A stretch of DNA of 64,000 nucleotides from JAGNHS01 sp964609695 (lineage in GTDB: Bacteria; Bdellovibrionota; UBA2428): the NCBI GenBank assembly GCA_964609695.1, contig CAZSSP010000003.1:62001-126000 (forward strand), in the 5' to 3' direction. Shown here one piece after another: positions 1 to 9,362 of this stretch. Within the stretch, counting starts at the first letter, position 1; each line of letters opens with the position of its first letter. The translations under genes and the position numbers were made by a program. The notes below the pieces were generated by a model, which saw only the letters and a list, made by a program, of their open reading frames with translations, had not been told where the DNA came from and made no database searches.

Positions 1-210
1 TAAACTTCTGATTTGTAGAGTTTTACTCAAATCAGTTGCAACGTGTGATGCAATTCCAGCGCTTCCTCCATTGCCCGCTATAATGACTTTGCTCCCTAAT
101 GCTTTGACTTCATTTAGAAGTTTGCTTAGCTCTGTGATTTTAAGCATGTCGGGACTGTTTATGACGCCGGACAATTCAGCCATGTATTTCTGCACTAAAT
201 CTGAATTCAT
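1..210 (-). CDS. SIS-domain phosphoheptose isomerase-like protein (partial, 3' end outside window)
   Basis: The first 70 codons of a minus-strand gene run off the left edge. The visible part starts with ATG at 210 and contains the SIS phosphate-binding signature AGNGGSAGIASHVATDL, typical of GmhA sedoheptulose-7-phosphate isomerases, after a helical N-terminus. GmhA converts sedoheptulose 7-phosphate to D-glycero-D-manno-heptose 7-phosphate in the cytoplasm. A heptose-phosphate kinase and a nucleotidyltransferase nearby (6699-9362) fit that role. A second complete SIS isomerase lies at 23962-24561. Substrate is inferred; the SIS fold is clear. Confidence 0.75.
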   Translation of the reverse strand, partial: MNSDLVQKYMAELSGVINSPDMLKITELSKLLNEVKALGSKVIIAGNGGSAGIASHVATDLSKTLQIRSL

Positions 211-261
211 ATGAGGCTTTTACTCGTTAAGTAAAATATAGTCTAAAGGTATTTAAAGCTT

Positions 262-1881
262 ATGAGGATATGGGCTAATAAAAGCGATCATTTGATGAGA
301 ATTGATAAGCCGTTTTTAAATTTAATAATTGTCGATCAAGAGCTTAAGAACACCTTAGGCCATCATTACGAGTACGACAGGTCAGTTTTAAAAGCTGCTA
401 AAGAATCTGGGATAAAAGGCATGATATTGGGCTCGTTAAACGTTGAGTCTAATATCAAGGAGGAGCTTGGAGTACTTCCAGTTTTTAGCCAACCTATGTG
501 GATTTCACATGGGGGAAGTCATACAAGTAGTTTAAAGTTAAACCTCATTTATTTTATAGATTTAGCGAAAAGTTTTATATTTAAGGGGATTTTTCTAAAG
601 CGTCATAAATTGCTTTTCGTCCATAGTGTTAATGCTGATCAATTGTTTGGATTAATGCTTTTTTCTCTATTTTTCGGTTTTTTTTATAAAAAGTTAGCCA
701 TTGTTTTAAGGTATCAAAACGAAGTTTATTTAAACCCATTATCACATTTGGCTTTACGGGTTTTTGAAAAATTATCAAAAGTAAGACTTTATAGTGATAG
801 TAATCTGTTAATACAGGATTACGCTTGGCTCACAAATAAAGCCATTTCTCTTATCCCTATTCCACATGGAGCGTCTTCATTAAAGGAAACAACAATAGAA
901 ACGACTCGCCCTAAGAAACTTCGATTGGGAACCTTGGGTAATCCTAGAGATGAAAAGGGAATTTTTGAAATCATTGAGGCTATTGTAGAAATAAATAAAA
1001 AACAGAATTCGATTGAGTTTGTGATTCAATGGTCGAACTGTGATGAATTTGTTGAGAAAAAACTTCTTGAATTAGAAAAGAGAAGTTATCCAAATGTTAA
1101 ATTTTTAAAGAAGCTTTTAAGTGCACAAGAATATCTAGAATATATCGATTCACTAGACCTAATTTTATGCCCTTATTGGGCTTCGGTTTATTCTGCAAGA
1201 ACTTCTGGAGTGTTTCTTGATTGTCTGACGCATTTAAAGCCAACGTTAACTACATATAATACATGGGCTGGGCAGCATTATTTAAACACACCACTTGAGA
1301 TGCTTCTTGTTCATGAGGGAAGTGCTTTTGATGTGCTAAAAGCGATTCAAAATTTCTCAGATAATTATGAAGTTTTGCGTAAAGCTTGTGTAGATTTGGG
1401 AAAAAAGATATCAGGTATCCACACTCCAAATCTTCTGCTCGATGTCATAAGTGAAAAAACCATTTTAGATTATCCATTTTCACTTGATCCGGAAAATTTA
1501 TTTTATTTTGACGAGCCTATTTTGCCGAGTCAAAAGGAGAGCTTGGGCGCCTCTATTTTTGGATTGCTAGCGAAATATAATACGTCAAACATTCAAACTA
1601 AATCTAAAATATGCTCCGTGTATCCATCGCTAATTATAGAGCCCTCAAAAATTAGGTTTGCCTTATTTAGATTTTATTCATTTCGATTAAAAATACTTCG
1701 TCTCCTAGGATTTTCAATTATTGATTCTCAAACGACCAACGTTTCTGTGGACAGATTGTTTTTTGCAGTTAAATCACAGTTCGGTAAGGCCTTACACAAG
1801 CAAATAATTGTAAATAAAGATTTGCCCTCTAATATAATAAAAAAACTTGACTATGAAGGTGTAAAAACACTTCGATTATAA
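262..1881 (+). CDS. GT-B fold glycosyltransferase (GT4-like)
   Basis: A 539-residue cytoplasmic protein with two Rossmann-like halves. The N-terminal half begins LIIVDQELKNTLGHHYEY. The C-terminal half carries LRLGTLGNPRDEKGIFEIIE (about 220-240) and a segment around LILCPYWASVYSARTSG (about 305) that resembles the acceptor and donor region of GT4 enzymes. About 130 residues after the GT core are unassigned. The ATG at 262 has a weak AAAGG upstream; an in-frame ATG at 295 is an alternative. It converges with the next gene, with stop codons only 2 bases apart. The transferred sugar cannot be told from sequence. Confidence 0.6.
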   Translation: MRIWANKSDHLMRIDKPFLNLIIVDQELKNTLGHHYEYDRSVLKAAKESGIKGMILGSLNVESNIKEELGVLPVFSQPMWISHGGSHTSSLKLNLIYFIDLAKSFIFKGIFLKRHKLLFVHSVNADQLFGLMLFSLFFGFFYKKLAIVLRYQNEVYLNPLSHLALRVFEKLSKVRLYSDSNLLIQDYAWLTNKAISLIPIPHGASSLKETTIETTRPKKLRLGTLGNPRDEKGIFEIIEAIVEINKKQNSIEFVIQWSNCDEFVEKKLLELEKRSYPNVKFLKKLLSAQEYLEYIDSLDLILCPYWASVYSARTSGVFLDCLTHLKPTLTTYNTWAGQHYLNTPLEMLLVHEGSAFDVLKAIQNFSDNYEVLRKACVDLGKKISGIHTPNLLLDVISEKTILDYPFSLDPENLFYFDEPILPSQKESLGASIFGLLAKYNTSNIQTKSKICSVYPSLIIEPSKIRFALFRFYSFRLKILRLLGFSIIDSQTTNVSVDRLFFAVKSQFGKALHKQIIVNKDLPSNIIKKLDYEGVKTLRL

Positions 1882-1883
1882 AG

Positions 1884-3698
1884 TTATTGAAGTTTTATAA
1901 TGCAATAATCAGCATTTTTTAAAATACATTGAAAGTTTTTGTTTTTATCATCTATTTTTAGCAAAGCTAATGGCGTGTTGATTTCATATCTCTTTTGATA
2001 ATCACCATAAAACAACTCTTTGTGGATTCTTGCATTGGGACTGACATAGAGCGGTAGTTCCCTAATTGTGTATAAAACGGAAAGCCATTCGTATATTGAA
2101 TAGGGCTCTTGGATTTCAATTTTAAGTGCCTCGTTATCTTTTAGTTCTTTTTTTATTAGAGGTATCCAGTGAGTTAATTCTTCTATTCCTTTGGGTAGTT
2201 CATAAAATGGATTAAGTGTAAGTATTCGAGCCGAATGGAAATGAGAAACAATAATTATAAATAAAAGGCTAGAGACCATTAATTTAGTTTTCTTAGAATA
2301 TTCATTATAGTTTTTCCAAATACACATTGTGCCCATCGAAAATCCGATCACATAAATAATATTGGTAAAAGTCAAAATCTTCCATAATCCATAACCATTA
2401 CCTTTAAGGTAGGCTGTTATGCTTAAAAATAAACAACTTGCCACTACGGATATGAAAAAATTCCTATGAGCACTTTTAAGTGAAATAAATGCTCTACAGA
2501 AAATCAAAATTGAGCCTAAAGCTAATGTAATATTCTTGATTTGAGATAATTGATTAATTTGACCCCAGTTGTAGTGTGGGGGTGTGTAATTGGTGAAAAA
2601 AGTAACGAAATGTGGCCAGTTTTGAAAATAAGAAAGTGGCGAATAAAGAGCGTCAGTGCCTACAGCAAAGCCTCTTGTAAAGTTCTGAATGAAATAAAAA
2701 TTGTTCACAATCACACAAGCTAAAAACACAAGAAATATTCTAAGGCTCAAAGATTTCATGTTAAATCGAAATGATTTGTAGCTTAGAAAGACAAAAAATG
2801 TTGAGCTTAGAATAATAAAACTTATGAAAATTGAATAAAATGCAATCAGTGACCCAGTTAAGAGCCCAAATATTATGGCTTCCTTTTTTGATCCCTCCAG
2901 TGTTAATTGTTTTGGAATAAACGCCAAAGAAGTTGTCGTAAAGGCAAGTCCTGCGGCTTGGTTTAGAAATGTCGTGTAGTGTGGCATCATCCAATAAGTA
3001 TGGAGTGTTAAGAGTCCGCAGCAAATAAGGGAAATTTTTTCACTTAATTCAAATCCAATTCTGGCTAATAAAAAGACGCCCAAGATTGTAAGCGAGCCAT
3101 ATATGGCCATTAGGGGATTGAATATTTTAACGGGGTCAATTCTTAACAAATTACTTATTGCGCTTAAGTTGAAAAAATTACCTAAAAAGTCAAAATGGAT
3201 AATATGAAAAATCCAACCTTTCCAAGGTTGAAACTCATCTAATTTGTCTAATAGGTAATCTTGAGGATAACTATGCTTCAGAAGGTAAGAGGCTCCATTA
3301 ATATAACCTAAAGAATCGGAGCCTCCTCCGAACCAAGTTAATACGTGTCTATCAAGGAGTGGTTTAACGAGAATAAAACCACAGCAAATAGCAAATATAA
3401 GCGCAGCAAATATATCAAAATCTGATTTCCATTTTAATTTTTTTAGTTCTTTAAATATTTTTTTGGCGTTTATAATTGATAGTAAAAATAAATAGGCAAA
3501 GGATAATGTAGAGCCTTCTTTGGAGTTCAGGCCGAAGTGATGGAAGATTCCTATTAATGCTAGGATTAGGGCTACCCCTATATGAGGAGTTATTATAACT
3601 AAGTACCTACGATGCTTAGAATCTAGTAAGCGATATGTGGGATAAACTCCAGCAATACTGAACGCTAAGAATATCAATAAAAAAGCACCAAAAGCCAT
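1884..3698 (-). CDS. polytopic membrane protein, GT-C-like glycosyltransferase candidate
   Basis: About 604 residues with many hydrophobic segments from the N-terminus to roughly residue 490, then a soluble tail of about 110 residues. After the early membrane segments a loop reads WFGGGSDSLGYINGASYLL; an acidic residue in a first periplasmic loop is a hallmark of GT-C enzymes that use polyprenyl-phosphate sugars. This assignment is inference, and a Wzy-like polymerase is possible. ATG at 3698 is preferred over an in-frame TTG at 3704; neither has a strong ribosome-binding site. It is divergent from the gene at 3822 and convergent with the glycosyltransferase at 262. Confidence 0.5.
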   Translation of the reverse strand: MAFGAFLLIFLAFSIAGVYPTYRLLDSKHRRYLVIITPHIGVALILALIGIFHHFGLNSKEGSTLSFAYLFLLSIINAKKIFKELKKLKWKSDFDIFAALIFAICCGFILVKPLLDRHVLTWFGGGSDSLGYINGASYLLKHSYPQDYLLDKLDEFQPWKGWIFHIIHFDFLGNFFNLSAISNLLRIDPVKIFNPLMAIYGSLTILGVFLLARIGFELSEKISLICCGLLTLHTYWMMPHYTTFLNQAAGLAFTTTSLAFIPKQLTLEGSKKEAIIFGLLTGSLIAFYSIFISFIILSSTFFVFLSYKSFRFNMKSLSLRIFLVFLACVIVNNFYFIQNFTRGFAVGTDALYSPLSYFQNWPHFVTFFTNYTPPHYNWGQINQLSQIKNITLALGSILIFCRAFISLKSAHRNFFISVVASCLFLSITAYLKGNGYGLWKILTFTNIIYVIGFSMGTMCIWKNYNEYSKKTKLMVSSLLFIIIVSHFHSARILTLNPFYELPKGIEELTHWIPLIKKELKDNEALKIEIQEPYSIYEWLSVLYTIRELPLYVSPNARIHKELFYGDYQKRYEINTPLALLKIDDKNKNFQCILKNADYCIIKLQ

Positions 3699-3821
3699 CT
3701 TCAACTAAGTTAGCACAATGCTAGAGGGTATACCTATATTGAACCCCGAATAATATTGAAAATATGGAGATATGCTATTGCTGAAACATATAAAAAAATC
3801 TAAAAAAGAAATCTCTTTAAT

Positions 3822-5480
3822 GTGGGTATTTCATTGAAAAATACAAATCGCTTAAAACCCATGTTTTTTTGTTTTATTTTTCTATTAATCATTCAAATAT
3901 TAGTTTTTTTTATTCATTCGATTAAAAATGTAGTTGATTTCTATCCTTCATTTTTTGATCAGGGCGCCTATTTGTCTCATTCCTATAGGTTAGTTACTGA
4001 AATAAAAAGTTTTAATTCACTTGTTGTTAAAACCTTAGATTTTTTAACTAGACCAAATCCTCAAGGGCCACTTTTACCAGCACTAGGGGCTCTTTCCATT
4101 AAACTCACTCATTGGTCTCCAAGATTAGCTTCATTGTTCGTAAATATGGTTTTTTGGATATTGTTAAATCTTTTTGTCTTTAGTGGAAAAAAGTTTAAAA
4201 ATGATGATTCAAAATATCTCATACTTTTTTGTTTAAATTGTATGCCCTATCCATTTTATATGTATGGAGGGCTTTTTGATTTTAGACCTGATTTTTCTAC
4301 GTTTTGTTTGTATGGAGTATCTACGGTTTTATTTTATAAATTTTTGAAAAATCCTTCTAAAAAAAATTTACTCTTAAGCTTATGTTTTTGGGCTCTCTTG
4401 TTTTTGAATAGACAAATTACGTTTGTGTACGCAAATATGATTTTTTTTACATTAATTTTTATTGGATTTTGTGATAAGTATTTGCGTCCAAATCAAGCTC
4501 GTCTCTGGCCTTTAAGGGCAGTCATCAATCATTGGTTTTTATATTTGATTTTGTGTTTGCCCTTTTTAATTAACAGCTTTATTGAAATTAAGAACTATTA
4601 TTTCGTGGGTCATGTAACAGGAGTAGAGGGTCCTCTTCGCGCCATCGAAAATAATATAATCAATATAAAATCATATTTATTGTATTATCCTAAAACTTTA
4701 ATATTAAATCATCTGGGCATGGGTCTGAGTTCATTGTTGTTTTTATTGGTCATTTCGGCGCTTGTAACAACTAAACTTAAAAAGATAAAATTGTTTTCTT
4801 CAGAGGCGCTATATAATTTTGTTTGTTTCTTTATTCCTATGGTAGTTTTAACGGTTATCAAGAATAAGAGTCCGATAGTGGGGGGCATAGTATTGCTTCC
4901 ATTAATACTATTTGTTTGTTCTATTTTTTTTAACGTTTGGAATTCTCAGATTTACTCTAAATATTATATTTTTCTCTTTTTTTTAATGTTTACCGCCTGG
5001 CCCTTGATGGCTTTTTTTAAGACTAATCCATTGTATCTCATGCCTGGCCAGAAAATAGCACAAAGACAGGAAACTTTTTTAGTTCGTGAATTGTTAAATA
5101 AAATTAATTTTGTCTCAAGTTATCACAATGCTTCGGAGTTTAGATTTTGTGGATTGGGGCCATATCCCTTTTTTTTTGATAAAAGCCTAGTGTCCTATAA
5201 CTTTGAGCAAAACAATACTTATTTAACTATTGTGAATCCATTTCAAAATTATTTCCAACATACTGAGCGCTCGGATTTTTTTAATAAATTAAAGAGCTGC
5301 GACATAATTGCATATGATGAACTTCAAAAAGTTGATTTGTATCCAATAAATCAAGATGTTTTTTCTATAATTCCAAGTTTAAATCAAAATCTTCATTCTA
5401 TTTTTATTAAATATAAAACTATAGATATAGAGGATAAACGCTTTGTATTTTGGATTCGAAAGGATATTGATCAAAATTGA
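3822..5480 (+). CDS. polytopic membrane protein of a DFRxD family, GT-C-like
   Basis: 552 residues: one membrane segment (about 14-33), a loop with acidic FFDQGAYL (D46), several further segments, then a soluble tail from about 420. Three blocks are shared with the proteins at 15896-17545 and 20672-22165: the acidic first loop, GGLFDFRPD (about 149-157), and YYPKTLILNHLG (about 288-299). The acidic first loop suggests a GT-C glycosyltransferase using a lipid-linked sugar, which is inference. The GTG at 3822 follows A-rich sequence; an ATG at residue 14 would cut into the first membrane segment. It overlaps the next gene by 4 bases. Confidence 0.55.
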   Translation: MGISLKNTNRLKPMFFCFIFLLIIQILVFFIHSIKNVVDFYPSFFDQGAYLSHSYRLVTEIKSFNSLVVKTLDFLTRPNPQGPLLPALGALSIKLTHWSPRLASLFVNMVFWILLNLFVFSGKKFKNDDSKYLILFCLNCMPYPFYMYGGLFDFRPDFSTFCLYGVSTVLFYKFLKNPSKKNLLLSLCFWALLFLNRQITFVYANMIFFTLIFIGFCDKYLRPNQARLWPLRAVINHWFLYLILCLPFLINSFIEIKNYYFVGHVTGVEGPLRAIENNIINIKSYLLYYPKTLILNHLGMGLSSLLFLLVISALVTTKLKKIKLFSSEALYNFVCFFIPMVVLTVIKNKSPIVGGIVLLPLILFVCSIFFNVWNSQIYSKYYIFLFFLMFTAWPLMAFFKTNPLYLMPGQKIAQRQETFLVRELLNKINFVSSYHNASEFRFCGLGPYPFFFDKSLVSYNFEQNNTYLTIVNPFQNYFQHTERSDFFNKLKSCDIIAYDELQKVDLYPINQDVFSIIPSLNQNLHSIFIKYKTIDIEDKRFVFWIRKDIDQN

Positions 5481-6685
5481 TTAAAAAAGTTTCAATCATT
5501 GGCGGGGGAATTGTGGGTTTAGCAACTGCTTTGAAGCTTAAGCTTAAGTGCCCGGCGCTAAAAATATCGATTCTAGAGAAAGAATCAAATTGTGGAATGC
5601 ATCAATCAACTCACAATAGTGGAGTTTTACATGCGGGCCTTTATTATAAGCCAGGAAGTTCTAAAGCAAAGTTGGCGGTTTCAGGAATTAGGCAGTTAAA
5701 AGATTATAGTTTGCAGAAAAATATTCCATTTGAAATTTGTGGCAAACTTGTTGTTGCTACTGATCAAAGTGAAGTTCCCGCGTTAGATGAACTTTTTAAA
5801 CGTGGATTAGCCAATGGTTTGCAAAAACTAAGGCTTCTTGAAAAAGATGAAATAAAAGATATTGAACCCTATGTTAATGGTGTGAAGGCTGTTCATGTAC
5901 CAGAAGAAGGAATTATTGATTACAAGGCTGTAATAGAAGCACTGAAAGAAGATCTAAAGTCCTTAGGCGTAGAAATTCTACTAAATTTTAAAGTTCAAAA
6001 TATTTTATACTTAAAGAATAGTTGGTCAATTATTTCTGTTAATGAAGAAAATCATGAATGTGATTTTTTTATAAATTGTGCAGGGCTGTATTGCGATAAA
6101 ATGGCTGAACTTGCTGGATTAAAGCCAAATCTTCGAATTATTCCTTTCCGTGGTGAATATTATTTGCTTAAGCCAAGGGCTGCCAAACTAATTAAGAACC
6201 TAATCTATCCTGTACCTAATCCTAATTTTCCATTTTTAGGAGTTCATTTTACGAGGCTTATAGGTGGGGGCGTTGAGGCGGGGCCAAATGCTGTTTTGGC
6301 CATGGCTAGAGAAGGGTATAAATGGGATAATATTAATCTGGGTGAATTTTTAGAGTCACTAAGCTATCCCGGGCTTTGGCATTTTTTATACAAGTACCCC
6401 AAGGTTTCAGCCTATGAAGTCCTTAGATCTCTAAATAAACGTATTTTTTGTAATTCTCTGAATCGTTTAGTGCCTGAAATCACCCTGTCTGATCTATCCG
6501 AGGGGGGGAGTGGTGTAAGAGCTCAGGCCATTGAAGCTCGGGGTGAGTTGATTCAAGACTTTAAATTTTTGGATCAGCAAGGGGCTTTGCATTTATTAAA
6601 TGCCCCGAGTCCCGCGGCGACTGCGTCTTTGGCCATTGGAGACGAAATTGTATCTAAATTTGAGGCACGCCTAGCTTTGAGTTAA
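5477..6685 (+). CDS. L-2-hydroxyglutarate oxidase-like FAD oxidoreductase (LhgO family)
   Basis: 402 residues. A dinucleotide-binding motif GGGIVGLATALKLK starts at residue 9, followed by THNSGVLHAGLYYKPGSSKA, characteristic of LhgO (YgaF) flavoproteins of the DAO superfamily. Length matches the family. LhgO oxidises L-2-hydroxyglutarate to 2-oxoglutarate with electrons passed to the membrane. A C-terminal GGSGVRAQAIEARGELIQDF block is also family-like. Translation probably starts at TTG 5477, overlapping the preceding stop (TTGA), with AAAGGA about 12 bases upstream. Its place between a GT-C-like protein and a heptose kinase is unusual and suggests a sugar-related substrate, but that is inference. 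Confidence 0.75.
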   Translation: MIKKVSIIGGGIVGLATALKLKLKCPALKISILEKESNCGMHQSTHNSGVLHAGLYYKPGSSKAKLAVSGIRQLKDYSLQKNIPFEICGKLVVATDQSEVPALDELFKRGLANGLQKLRLLEKDEIKDIEPYVNGVKAVHVPEEGIIDYKAVIEALKEDLKSLGVEILLNFKVQNILYLKNSWSIISVNEENHECDFFINCAGLYCDKMAELAGLKPNLRIIPFRGEYYLLKPRAAKLIKNLIYPVPNPNFPFLGVHFTRLIGGGVEAGPNAVLAMAREGYKWDNINLGEFLESLSYPGLWHFLYKYPKVSAYEVLRSLNKRIFCNSLNRLVPEITLSDLSEGGSGVRAQAIEARGELIQDFKFLDQQGALHLLNAPSPAATASLAIGDEIVSKFEARLALS

Positions 6686-6698
6686 GTAAGAAGTAGCT

Positions 6699-7685
6699 AT
6701 GATTATCTCTAGAACTCCTTTTAGAGTGAGTTTTGTTGGAGGTGGAACCGATTTTCCAGCCTATTACCGAGAATTCGGAGGAGCTGTTTTAGGTTCTGCT
6801 ATAGATAAATACGTTTATCATTTTGTTACACGCTTTCCTTCTAAACTTTTCGACTATTCTATTAGACTTGCCTATAGCAAAGTTGAAAAAGTCACCGGTT
6901 TAAATGCTATTCAACATGCCCCATTTAGGGAAATACTTCGTAGTGAAGGTGTGGATCGCGATGTAGAAATAAGTGTGGCAGCAGACTTGCCGTCTTTTTC
7001 AGGGCTCGGTTCCTCATCGTCTTTTACTGTAGGTTTAATACAAGCTCTTAATGCTTTTAAAGGAAACTTTATTTCTCAAAGCAATTTGGCCTCAAAAGCG
7101 ATTGATTTAGAGCGGGGCGTTCTAGAGGAAGTTGGGGGCATACAAGATCAGGTTTTTGCTGCTTTTGGAGGATTTAATCTTATTGAATTCAGCTCAACTC
7201 AACCTGAGTATGTAGTTCATAGGGTTCCAATAAGTAGTTCAAGGATTGATGAACTTGAAGCTTCTACGATGATGTTTTTTACAGGGCTCACTCGTAAGGC
7301 GCAAGATGTTGAAGAATCTAAAATTACTCAAATTCATAAAAAAATCGAATTTTATAAGACTTTGCGCAAACAAGTAGACAAAGTTTATGACGTTTTAGTT
7401 TCGAATAAAAATTTAAGTGAATTTGGACAAATTTTGAATGAGGCCTGGATGGCCAAAAAAAATCTTTCGCAATCAGTGACTAATGAGCATGTCGATTCAC
7501 TTTATACTAAGGCTTTAGAAGCCGGCGCTCTAGGAGGAAAGCTTTTGGGAGCTGGGGGTGGTGGTTTTTTATTGCTCTATGTTCCTTTGGAATTTCAAGA
7601 AAGTGTACGTAAAGTAATGCCTGAAAATTATGAAATCAAAATAAAGATGAACGCTCCTGGTTCATCTATAATTTATTCAGGTTGA
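6699..7685 (+). CDS. hddA: GHMP-family D-glycero-D-manno-heptose 7-phosphate kinase (HddA-like)
   Basis: 328 residues with the HddA-type N-terminus SRTPFRVSFVGGGTDFPAYY, the GHMP ATP-binding motif LPSFSGLGSSSSFT (about 97-110) and a C-terminal glycine-rich GGKLLGAGGGGFLLLY. HddA phosphorylates D-glycero-D-manno-heptose 7-phosphate at C1 in GDP-heptose synthesis. Its partner nucleotidyltransferase is two genes downstream, and SIS isomerases lie at 1-210 and 23962-24561. It sits 13 bases after the LhgO-like gene and overlaps the following SDR reading frame only if a poorer start is used. A fucose or galactose kinase is less likely given this N-terminus. Confidence 0.8.
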   Translation: MIISRTPFRVSFVGGGTDFPAYYREFGGAVLGSAIDKYVYHFVTRFPSKLFDYSIRLAYSKVEKVTGLNAIQHAPFREILRSEGVDRDVEISVAADLPSFSGLGSSSSFTVGLIQALNAFKGNFISQSNLASKAIDLERGVLEEVGGIQDQVFAAFGGFNLIEFSSTQPEYVVHRVPISSSRIDELEASTMMFFTGLTRKAQDVEESKITQIHKKIEFYKTLRKQVDKVYDVLVSNKNLSEFGQILNEAWMAKKNLSQSVTNEHVDSLYTKALEAGALGGKLLGAGGGGFLLLYVPLEFQESVRKVMPENYEIKIKMNAPGSSIIYSG

Positions 7686-7699
7686 TTTTGAGGAGAAAC

Positions 7700-8632
7700 A
7701 TGAAAATTTTAATTACTGGTGGTGCCGGGTATATTGGATCAATTCTTATTCCACAATTATTAAGTGAGGGGCACGAAATTCATGTTTTAGATAATTTTCT
7801 CTATAAACAATCGTCCTTGCTAGATGTTTGTGCTCATCCAAAATTTTCAATAACTCGCGGAGATGCTCGAAATGAACGTGAAGTTAAAAGCTTAGTTAAA
7901 GATGCAGATGTGTTAATTCCGCTGGCAGCTTTGGTGGGCGCACCTCTTTGCGACCAAGATCCTATGGCAGCGAAAACTGTTAATTCCGAGGCTGTAAGGC
8001 TTTTGTGCAAATTAGCTTCAAAAAATCAAAGAATTTTATTTCCCACAACAAACAGTGGATATGGAATTGGTGAGGCGGGTAAGTTTTGCACAGAAGAAAC
8101 GCCTCTTCGTCCGATTTCTTTATACGGAACAACTAAAGTTGAAGCTGAGACTGCAGTTTTAGAACATGGAAACTCTTTAACTTTTAGGTTGGCAACAGTT
8201 TTTGGTGCCTCTCCTAGGATGCGATTAGATTTATTGGTTAATGACTTTGTGTATAGAGCTGTTAATGACCGAGCGGTTGTAATATTTGAGGGCCATTTTA
8301 AAAGAAATTACATTCATATTCGTGATGTTGCTCGAGTTTTTGCTTATGGAATTAAGAATTTTGAATCCATGAAGGGACGCCCTTATAATGTGGGATTGGA
8401 AGAGGCCAATTTATCTAAGATAGAGTTATGCCAAGCCATTCAAAAACATTTGCCTAAATTTGTTTATCTTGAAGCTCAAGTGGGTGAAGATCCTGACAAG
8501 AGAGATTATATAGTTTCTAATAAAAGGTTAGCCAGCACAGGGTTTCTTACGGAATATTCTTTAGAGAGTGGTATTCAGGAACTTATAAAAACTTATAAAA
8601 TTTTGAAAGCAGCTCCCTATTCGAATGTCTGA
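7700..8632 (+). CDS. NAD(P)-dependent sugar epimerase/dehydratase (extended SDR)
   Basis: 310 residues. The Rossmann motif TGGAGYIGS is at the N-terminus and the YxxxK pair is in LYGTTKVEAE. The usual SSxxYG strand is TTNSGYGIG, with Asn-Ser in place of Ser-Ser. The start is ATG 7700 because GAGGAG lies at ideal spacing; earlier in-frame codons have none. It lies between the heptose kinase and the nucleotidyltransferase and overlaps the latter by 8 bases, so it probably acts on the same nucleotide sugar, as an epimerase or reductase. Exact chemistry is not deducible. Confidence 0.75.
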   Translation: MKILITGGAGYIGSILIPQLLSEGHEIHVLDNFLYKQSSLLDVCAHPKFSITRGDARNEREVKSLVKDADVLIPLAALVGAPLCDQDPMAAKTVNSEAVRLLCKLASKNQRILFPTTNSGYGIGEAGKFCTEETPLRPISLYGTTKVEAETAVLEHGNSLTFRLATVFGASPRMRLDLLVNDFVYRAVNDRAVVIFEGHFKRNYIHIRDVARVFAYGIKNFESMKGRPYNVGLEEANLSKIELCQAIQKHLPKFVYLEAQVGEDPDKRDYIVSNKRLASTGFLTEYSLESGIQELIKTYKILKAAPYSNV

Positions 8633-9362
8633 ATTTCCTAGGAAAGCTTTGATTTTAGCCGGTGGATTGGGAACACGTTTAAAATCTGTTGTCCCTGTAA
8701 CTCCCAAACCATTAGCACATTGTTCGGGAAAAGCCTTTATAGATTGGTTAATTGATCACTTGAAGTGTCAGGGGGTCGGCGATTTTGTCATATCTGCTGG
8801 ATATAGGGCGGAAGACTTTGTTGAGCACTTTAAGGGTCGAAAAGAAATTGATGTCATTATAGAAAAAGAAGCGTTGGGAACGGCCGGCGCCATGGCGTTT
8901 GCAGTTGAAAATACTAAGTTTAAAGATCTCAGACCCTGGCTTGTGTGTAATGGTGATAGCATCGTTTTTGATAGTATTGAACCGTTGTATAGTCATTTCA
9001 ACAATGAGTTTATAGGAACTATGTTGAGTCTTTATCAAAGTGATTGTTCAAGATTTGGAAAAGTTGAGTTTAATAATGAAAATATTTTAACGGCTTTTCG
9101 CGAAAAAATTCCTGGGCCTGGATATATTAATGCAGGTATTTTTTTAATGAAATCCAATTTTACAGATAGTTTCAATAAAACTATGCGACCTTTAAGTTTT
9201 GAAAAAGAACTTTTACCAAGCTGGTTAACTGACTCTAAAAAAATCGGAGTTATTACAACTAAAGCTCCTTTTATAGATATTGGTACGCCTGAAACCTATG
9301 AACAATCAAACGACTTTTTAATAAAAGAATGGGAAAAATTTTATGGAATGCAGAGTCTGTGA
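8625..9362 (+). CDS. hddC: sugar-1-phosphate nucleotidyltransferase (HddC-like)
   Basis: 245 residues of the NTP-transferase fold: ALILAGGLGTRLKSVVPVTP (residues 8-27) with the GGxGTR loop and a PKPL acceptor segment, then WLVCNGDSIVF holding the metal-binding Asp. This short form without a hexapeptide tail is typical of HddC, D-glycero-alpha-D-manno-heptose 1-phosphate guanylyltransferase, and of RmlA-like relatives. Position beside the HddA-like kinase supports HddC. The product would be GDP-heptose. It starts 8 bases inside the preceding gene and overlaps the following methyltransferase by 20 bases, a sign of translational coupling. Confidence 0.72.
   Translation: MSEFPRKALILAGGLGTRLKSVVPVTPKPLAHCSGKAFIDWLIDHLKCQGVGDFVISAGYRAEDFVEHFKGRKEIDVIIEKEALGTAGAMAFAVENTKFKDLRPWLVCNGDSIVFDSIEPLYSHFNNEFIGTMLSLYQSDCSRFGKVEFNNENILTAFREKIPGPGYINAGIFLMKSNFTDSFNKTMRPLSFEKELLPSWLTDSKKIGVITTKAPFIDIGTPETYEQSNDFLIKEWEKFYGMQSL

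Noticed and set aside
1875..1901. AT-only inverted repeat between the convergent stops near 1881
   Set aside because: The 8-base ATTATAAA/TTTATAAT arms have no G-C pair and no U tract; expected often in AT-rich DNA, so not called a terminator.
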